Source: Mycobacterium adipatum
Lineage (GTDB): Bacteria > Actinomycetota > Actinomycetes > Mycobacteriales > Mycobacteriaceae
Length of the DNA stretch: 64,000 nt
Reading direction: 5' to 3'
Assembly: GCF_001644575.1 (NCBI RefSeq)
Contig: NZ_CP015596.1
Coordinates: forward strand, 1,364,001 to 1,428,000
Shown here: positions 59,879-64,000 of the stretch, piece by piece
Numbering within the stretch: the first letter of the stretch is position 1
Layout: every line of letters starts with the position of its first letter
Translations under genes and position numbers: made by a program
The notes under the pieces: model-generated
The model's input: only the letters and a program-made list of their open reading frames with translations
Databases searched by the model: none
Told to the model about the DNA's origin: nothing

Positions 59879-59892
59879 GGCGCTGTAGCGCC
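59879..59892. terminator. Weak hairpin between hsaB and the convergent gene
   Basis: GGCGC-TGTA-GCGCC gives a short 5-bp stem (with a further C-C mismatch region) 22 bases after hsaB and one base from the convergent stop. Possible bidirectional terminator, not strong. Confidence 0.35.
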
Positions 59893-59893
59893 G

Positions 59894-60880
59894 TCAGTCC
59901 CCGATGCGCTGGATGCGGACGTCCAGTTCGACCTGTGCCGGGCAGTCGCCGGTGTAGTCCTGAAACGACTTCCCGGTGAGGGTTTGGATGGGGTTCTGCG
60001 GCCCCTGCGGCAGCGGCAGTTCATCGCGGGATGACTGGCGCACCTTGCCGATTCCGTCGGTGCACTGCGCGTCGCCCTCGGGGAAGCTGGCGGTGAACCG
60101 GCGGTCGCCGTACTGCATGACGAACAGATTGTTGGTGTCGACGGTCGACATCAAGGTCACGCAGCGGTCCCCGGTGCGCAGGCAGTGGGTGGTGGCGCGG
60201 TAGTCGTGCGGTGGGAAGACCTCGCCGGTGGCCGGGTAGGTCTGGGTGTAGGTGTAGGTGCCCCACAGCGCCGCGCCGGGGGATGCGCGCAGCGGCGGCT
60301 CGGCGGCCGGGTCAGCCGCTTCGGTGCCGGTGCCCGCTCCACTGGTCGGTGCCAGGTTGACCGCCCGCTTGCTGGCGCACAGCGCCGGTGCGGTGGCCCA
60401 GGTGTATTCACCGGACATCGATCCATCCAGCCGGGGCCGCAGCGCGATGATCGACCATCCGGTGACGTCGACCTCGGCGTCGCCTACCTTGCACTTGTCG
60501 GGTGCCTCCCGCACGCTCATCCAGTCGCCGTCGATGTAGTCGAAGACCATCGTGAGCGCGGGCGGGCCGGACGGATTCTTCGGATCGACCACCGATACCG
60601 TCGCAACGCACTCGGTGTCGCGGCACGTCGAGCGGGCCACCCACGTTCCGGTGCGGGCCGTGCCGGCCACCGGCTTGCCGTCCGGTGTGGCGGTCGGTCC
60701 GATGTCGACCTTGAAGCTGCCCTGCAGCGCCGGTCCGGATCCGGTGTCCGCCGCCTCGTCGGTGGAGCGGACGGTGAACAGGCACGCCGCGAAACCGCCC
60801 AGGATCACGGCGATCAGCGCGATCGCCGCCAGCAGTTTGACCAGCGTGCGCTTGGTGTCTTTATTCAGTCCGAGTGCCAT
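59894..60880 (-). CDS. Membrane-anchored conserved protein of unknown function
   Basis: The 328-residue protein has one N-terminal transmembrane helix (about 14-36, ending in FAACLFTVRS). Two extracytoplasmic domains follow, with several Cys pairs (STCRDTECVAT, DKCKVGDAE, HCLRTGDRCV, QCTDGIG...GDCPAQV), joined by an Ala/Glu/Thr linker. Pattern resembles mycobacterial serine/threonine-kinase-associated sensor-like secreted proteins, but no family is recognised. ATG 60880 overlaps the upstream hydrolase end by 20 bases, so the two are co-transcribed. Confidence 0.75.
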   Translation of the reverse strand: MALGLNKDTKRTLVKLLAAIALIAVILGGFAACLFTVRSTDEAADTGSGPALQGSFKVDIGPTATPDGKPVAGTARTGTWVARSTCRDTECVATVSVVDPKNPSGPPALTMVFDYIDGDWMSVREAPDKCKVGDAEVDVTGWSIIALRPRLDGSMSGEYTWATAPALCASKRAVNLAPTSGAGTGTEAADPAAEPPLRASPGAALWGTYTYTQTYPATGEVFPPHDYRATTHCLRTGDRCVTLMSTVDTNNLFVMQYGDRRFTASFPEGDAQCTDGIGKVRQSSRDELPLPQGPQNPIQTLTGKSFQDYTGDCPAQVELDVRIQRIGD

Positions 60881-61664
60881 CGCGAACAGAATGCCATCCC
60901 AGCGTCGCCGCGATGAAAGCAATGACGGTTGCGACGACGTCCCGGTGCACTGTTTCGTTCAGGATGTCGTGTTTTGCGCCGGGGAACTCGGCGATCTGCA
61001 GCGTGTCGATCTGTTCGGCGTAGGCGCGCACCGGGCCGATGGGCGAGACGGGGTCGGCGCCGCCGTGCACGGCCAGGGTCGGCACCGTCAATGTGGGAAG
61101 TTCGGAACCGAATCGATCCCAGGCGGCATCCAGCGCCCGGGTCAGCGGCGCACTGTCCGCTGCGACGAAGGCCAGCGGATCAACCTGGAGCGTATCGAGG
61201 TAGAACGGGTCGCCCGACAGCCAGGACGGATCCAGATCCAGCGACGTGTCGACATCGAGCAGGTCGGCGATCGGCGCCAGTGGTGCGCCGGAGATGATGC
61301 CGGCGCGATAGCGCGCCGGCTGCTCCACCAACCGCAGCGCGGTGATCACCGAACCGAAGGAATGGCCCGCCGCAATCACGGGCAGTCCTGGGTGCTGCTG
61401 CTCGACGAGCACGGTCAGCGCCTCGGCCCGTGCCGAACAGTCGGCCAGCGTGCCGAAATCTCCACGCGGACCGGGACTCAGACCGTGGCCGAGCTGATCG
61501 ACGGCCCACAGGTCGATGCCCGCGGCGTTGAGCGCAAAACCGAAGCGGTGATAGACGCCGGTGTGTTCGCCGAAACCGTGCAGGAACACCATGGCGGCTC
61601 GAGGTTCGGCGGCCGCCCAGTGCCGGTAGTACACGCGGGCGGCGTCGGTCTCCAGGAAGGGCAT
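60861..61664 (-). CDS. Monoacylglycerol-lipase-like alpha/beta hydrolase
   Basis: The 267-residue hydrolase_4-type protein: HGFGEHTGVYHRF oxyanion region, QLGHGLSPGPRGDF, nucleophile AAGHSFGSVI, Asp in HGGADPVSPIGP and His in GAKHDILNE. Similar in layout to lysophospholipase/monoacylglycerol lipases of mycobacteria. Lies 13 bases downstream of the LysR gene in the same direction. Confidence 0.88.
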   Translation of the reverse strand: MPFLETDAARVYYRHWAAAEPRAAMVFLHGFGEHTGVYHRFGFALNAAGIDLWAVDQLGHGLSPGPRGDFGTLADCSARAEALTVLVEQQHPGLPVIAAGHSFGSVITALRLVEQPARYRAGIISGAPLAPIADLLDVDTSLDLDPSWLSGDPFYLDTLQVDPLAFVAADSAPLTRALDAAWDRFGSELPTLTVPTLAVHGGADPVSPIGPVRAYAEQIDTLQIAEFPGAKHDILNETVHRDVVATVIAFIAATLGWHSVRDGTRTE

Positions 61665-61677
61665 GCCGTCACAGTAT

Positions 61678-62580
61678 TCAGCCGTGCCTGCCGAGCAAGG
61701 CGTTTCGCTGGGCGGCCATCCGATCGCGGATCGCGTCGATGATCGCCGCCACCTCCGGCCGGCGCAGGGTCTCGGCGCGGGTCACCAGCCAATAGGTCAG
61801 CTGCACCGCGACGGCATCGGGGAGCACCCGGACCAGATCGTCGTGCCGGTCGGCCATGAAACAGGGCAGCAGCCCCAGTCCCGCGGCGGCACGGGTCGCC
61901 TCGACGTGCACGAAGACATTGGTCGAGGACACCGACTGCCGCATGTGCGGGGCGAAGCTGGTGGCATGGTCGAGATCGTCGACCTGCAACATGGAGTCGA
62001 TGAAGTAGACCAGCGGATGCTCGGACAACTCGTCGAGTCGAGTGGGGGTGCCGTGCTCGGCGAGGTAGCCCGTGCAGCCGTACAGACCGAGGCAATAGTC
62101 ACCGAGGCGGATCGCCTGCGCCCGATGCACGGTGGGTTCGCCCACCACGACCTCGATGTCGACGCTGGACCGCTGTTGACTGGCGCGTCGGATCGCGGCG
62201 ACGATCTCCACCGACACCCCGGGATGCCTACGTTGGACATCGGCGGCCGCCGGGGTGGCGATATAGGCGCTGAATCCATCGGTCGCCGAGATCCGCACAA
62301 CCCCCTCCAGCGCGCGGGGTTGGCCCGCCGCTCCGCCGAGCGAGCGCACCGCCGCCTCCACCGCCTCGGCGGCGGTCAGTACCTCGCGGCCGCGATCGGT
62401 GAGTTCCCATCCGGAGCCGACCCTCGTCAGCACCCGGGTCCCGACGGCCTGCTCGAGGGCGGCGATGCGCCGCGAGATGGTGGTGTGATTGACCCCGAGC
62501 GCCTCCGCGGCGGTCACGTAGCGGCCGGTGCGCCCGACGGCCAGCAGGATCAGCAGATCGTCCGCGCTCGGCAGGCCCAT
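61678..62580 (-). CDS. LysR-family transcriptional regulator
   Basis: The 300-residue regulator: winged HTH DDLLILLAVGRTGRYVTAAEALGVNHTTISRRIAALEQAVG and a substrate-binding-like effector domain. ATG 62580 (MGLPSADDLL) gives the normal LysR length and leaves the palindrome at 62592-62608 free as an operator; ATG 62640 would place it inside the gene. Divergent from an MHS-family transporter, the likely target. Confidence 0.88.
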   Translation of the reverse strand: MGLPSADDLLILLAVGRTGRYVTAAEALGVNHTTISRRIAALEQAVGTRVLTRVGSGWELTDRGREVLTAAEAVEAAVRSLGGAAGQPRALEGVVRISATDGFSAYIATPAAADVQRRHPGVSVEIVAAIRRASQQRSSVDIEVVVGEPTVHRAQAIRLGDYCLGLYGCTGYLAEHGTPTRLDELSEHPLVYFIDSMLQVDDLDHATSFAPHMRQSVSSTNVFVHVEATRAAAGLGLLPCFMADRHDDLVRVLPDAVAVQLTYWLVTRAETLRRPEVAAIIDAIRDRMAAQRNALLGRHG

Positions 62581-62591
62581 ATCTGCATTTT

Positions 62592-62608
62592 TGCAGACAT
62601 GTCCTGCA
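62592..62608. promoter_or_regulatory. Palindromic operator between LysR and MHS transporter genes
   Basis: TGCAGACATGTCCTGCA, symmetrical about ACATGT, with a further ATCTGCA at 62581-62587 and TGCAGATCTG overlapping the right arm. Repeated TGCAG half-sites suit LysR binding at two subsites. Confidence 0.65.
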
Positions 62609-62654
62609 GATCTGACCATTGTTTCGATCTTGACGTGCATGAATACTCACCCGT

Positions 62655-64000
62655 ATGTGTGCTGCCGATCACAATTCCGCCCCCACCACCGGACTGAAAC
62701 GCGTCGTCACCGCATCCATGGCCGGCACGGTCGTGGAGTGGTACGAGTTCTTCCTGTACGGCACCGCGGCGACGCTGGTGTTCAGCAAGGTGTTCTTCGC
62801 CGAGACGACCAGCGAGCTCAACGCGATCTTCCTCGCCTTCGCCACCTACGCGGTGGGCTTCGTGGCCCGCCCACTCGGCGGCATCGTGTTCGGCCATTAC
62901 GGCGACAAATTCGGGCGTAAGAAACTCCTGCAGTTCTCCCTGCTGCTCGTCGGCGCCGCGACCTTCCTGATGGGCTGCCTGCCCACGTTCGGGCAGATCG
63001 GGTACTGGGCACCGGGCCTGCTGGTGACACTGCGGTTCATCCAGGGCTTCGCCGTCGGCGGCGAATGGGGTGGGGCGATCCTGCTGGTCGCCGAGCACAG
63101 CCCGAACAACCGGCGCGGGTTCTGGGCCAGCTGGCCACAGGCCGGGGTCCCGGTGGGCAATATGCTCGCCACCGTCGTGCTGCTGGTGCTCACCGCCACG
63201 CTGTCGGAAGCGGCCTTCCTGTCCTGGGGCTGGCGGGTGGCGTTCTGGCTCTCGGCGGTGGTCGTGCTGATCGGCTACTACATCCGCACCAAGGTCACCG
63301 ACGCGCCGATCTTCGTGGAGGCGCAGGAGGAGGCCGAACGCATCAAGGCGACCTCGTTCAGCGTCGTCGAGGTGCTCAGGCGCTACCCGCGGGGTGTGTT
63401 CACCGCCATGGGCCTGCGGTTCGGCGAGAACATCATGTACTACCTGGTCGTCACGTTCTCCATCACCTATCTGAAGGTGTCGGTGGGCGCGGACACCAGC
63501 TCCATCCTGTGGTACCTGCTGATCGCGCACGCCGTGCACTTCGCCGTGGTGCCCGTGGTCGGCCATCTGGCCGACCGGTTCGGCCGCCGCCCGGTGTACC
63601 TGGTCGGCGCGGTGCTGGGCGGCACCTGGGGGTTCTTCGCCTTCCCGATGATGAACAGCGGCAATTACGTGGTCGTCACCGCGGCCATCACGCTCGGCCT
63701 GATGATCCACGCCCTCATGTACGCGCCGCAGCCGGCCATCATGGCCGAGATGTTCCCGACCCGGATGCGGTATTCCGGTGTGTCCCTTGGCTATCAGGTG
63801 ACCTCCATCGTGGCGGGGTCGCTTGCCCCGCTGATCGCGGTGAAACTGCTCGACCTCTACGACTCCCCGGTGCCGATCTCGATCTACCTGGCCCTCGCGT
63901 GCGGCATCACCTTGATCGCCGTGCTCTACACCCGGGAGACCAACGGTATCGACCTGCGGACCCTCGACGACGCCGACGCACGTGAGATCGCCGGGGCGCG
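62655..64000 (+). CDS. MHS-family MFS metabolite:proton symporter (3' end outside window)
   Basis: Open frame from ATG 62655 to the window end (at least 448 residues). Helix 1 VVEWYEFFLYGTAATLVF and the MFS motif GHYGDKFGRKKLL mark the metabolite:H+ symporter group (ProP/ShiA/KgtP-like), with FIQGFAVGGEWGGA in helix 4-5 and HLADRFGRRPVYL midway. About 12 helices are present and the C-terminal charged tail has begun, so little is missing. Substrate is probably a small acid or osmolyte; not identifiable. No ribosome site is seen, so translation may be leaderless. Confidence 0.88.
   Translation, partial: MCAADHNSAPTTGLKRVVTASMAGTVVEWYEFFLYGTAATLVFSKVFFAETTSELNAIFLAFATYAVGFVARPLGGIVFGHYGDKFGRKKLLQFSLLLVGAATFLMGCLPTFGQIGYWAPGLLVTLRFIQGFAVGGEWGGAILLVAEHSPNNRRGFWASWPQAGVPVGNMLATVVLLVLTATLSEAAFLSWGWRVAFWLSAVVVLIGYYIRTKVTDAPIFVEAQEEAERIKATSFSVVEVLRRYPRGVFTAMGLRFGENIMYYLVVTFSITYLKVSVGADTSSILWYLLIAHAVHFAVVPVVGHLADRFGRRPVYLVGAVLGGTWGFFAFPMMNSGNYVVVTAAITLGLMIHALMYAPQPAIMAEMFPTRMRYSGVSLGYQVTSIVAGSLAPLIAVKLLDLYDSPVPISIYLALACGITLIAVLYTRETNGIDLRTLDDADAREIAGA

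Noticed and set aside
62550..63710. 386-codon open frame on the - strand
   Set aside because: Antisense to the MHS transporter; His/Gln/Arg-rich shadow of hydrophobic codons.

Overview
The window is high-GC actinobacterial chromosome, almost certainly a rapidly growing Mycolicibacterium/Mycobacterium. The reasons are the recognisable proteins (Lsr2, CarD, ClpC1, MhuD, KstR, the hsaACDB set), the gene order ftsH-fol-pan-lysS-lsr2-clpC1 ... mutY-can-disA-radA-lpqE-carD-ispF-cysS, and tight operons with 1-11 bp overlaps and many GTG starts. I see no prophage, insertion sequence, CRISPR array, rRNA or tRNA. Identifications rest on recognising motifs and remembered family sequences; nothing was searched.

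Region 1 (1-10.5 kb): the 3' end of ftsH, then folate genes (folE, folP, folB, folK), three mycobacterial membrane or hypothetical genes, pantothenate/CoA genes (panC, panD, coaX), lysS and the nucleoid protein gene lsr2. Region 2 (10.5-17.9 kb): clpC1 with a candidate ClgR operator and a strong terminator, a cobalamin riboswitch controlling cbtB-cbtA and a histidine phosphatase, the lipoprotein lpqF, the haem degrader mhuD, an alpha/beta hydrolase and a small membrane protein. Region 3 (17.9-28.1 kb): a GlxA-type regulator, mutY, carbonic anhydrase, disA, radA, lpqE, carD, ispF, cysS and an rRNA methyltransferase. The ispD gene normally found between carD and ispF is absent. Region 4 (28.1-32.2 kb): a thiocyanate hydrolase cluster whose beta and alpha subunits are fused in one protein, then an ArsB-like permease and a metallo-beta-lactamase-fold protein.

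Region 5 (32.2-48.1 kb) reads as a zinc-starvation island. Five sites resembling Zur boxes lie at three divergent promoters. They flank zinc-free ribosomal protein paralogues (L31, L28, L33, S14, S18), the hibernation factor Mrf, a COG0523 zinc GTPase, and two complete ZnuABC/AztABC-type importers with AztD-type chaperones. One permease is fused in frame to an AztD chaperone domain. A PxpA-like protein and a two-gene DUF318/TIGR03943 permease unit sit in the same operon as the first importer ATPase. bluB, an MFS exporter and an ArsR regulator lie in the middle.

Region 6 (48.1-64 kb): a LacI regulator, a decayed methyltransferase, otsB, then the steroid-degradation block. This comprises kstR, the double-domain acyl-CoA dehydrogenase fadE34/chsE3, kshB and hsaA-hsaD-hsaC-hsaB, with three KstR operators. 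A truncated TetR gene, an SRPBCC protein and a secreted protein lie between fadE34 and kshB. The window closes with a membrane protein, a monoacylglycerol-lipase-like hydrolase, and a divergent LysR regulator/MHS-family transporter pair, the transporter running off the end.
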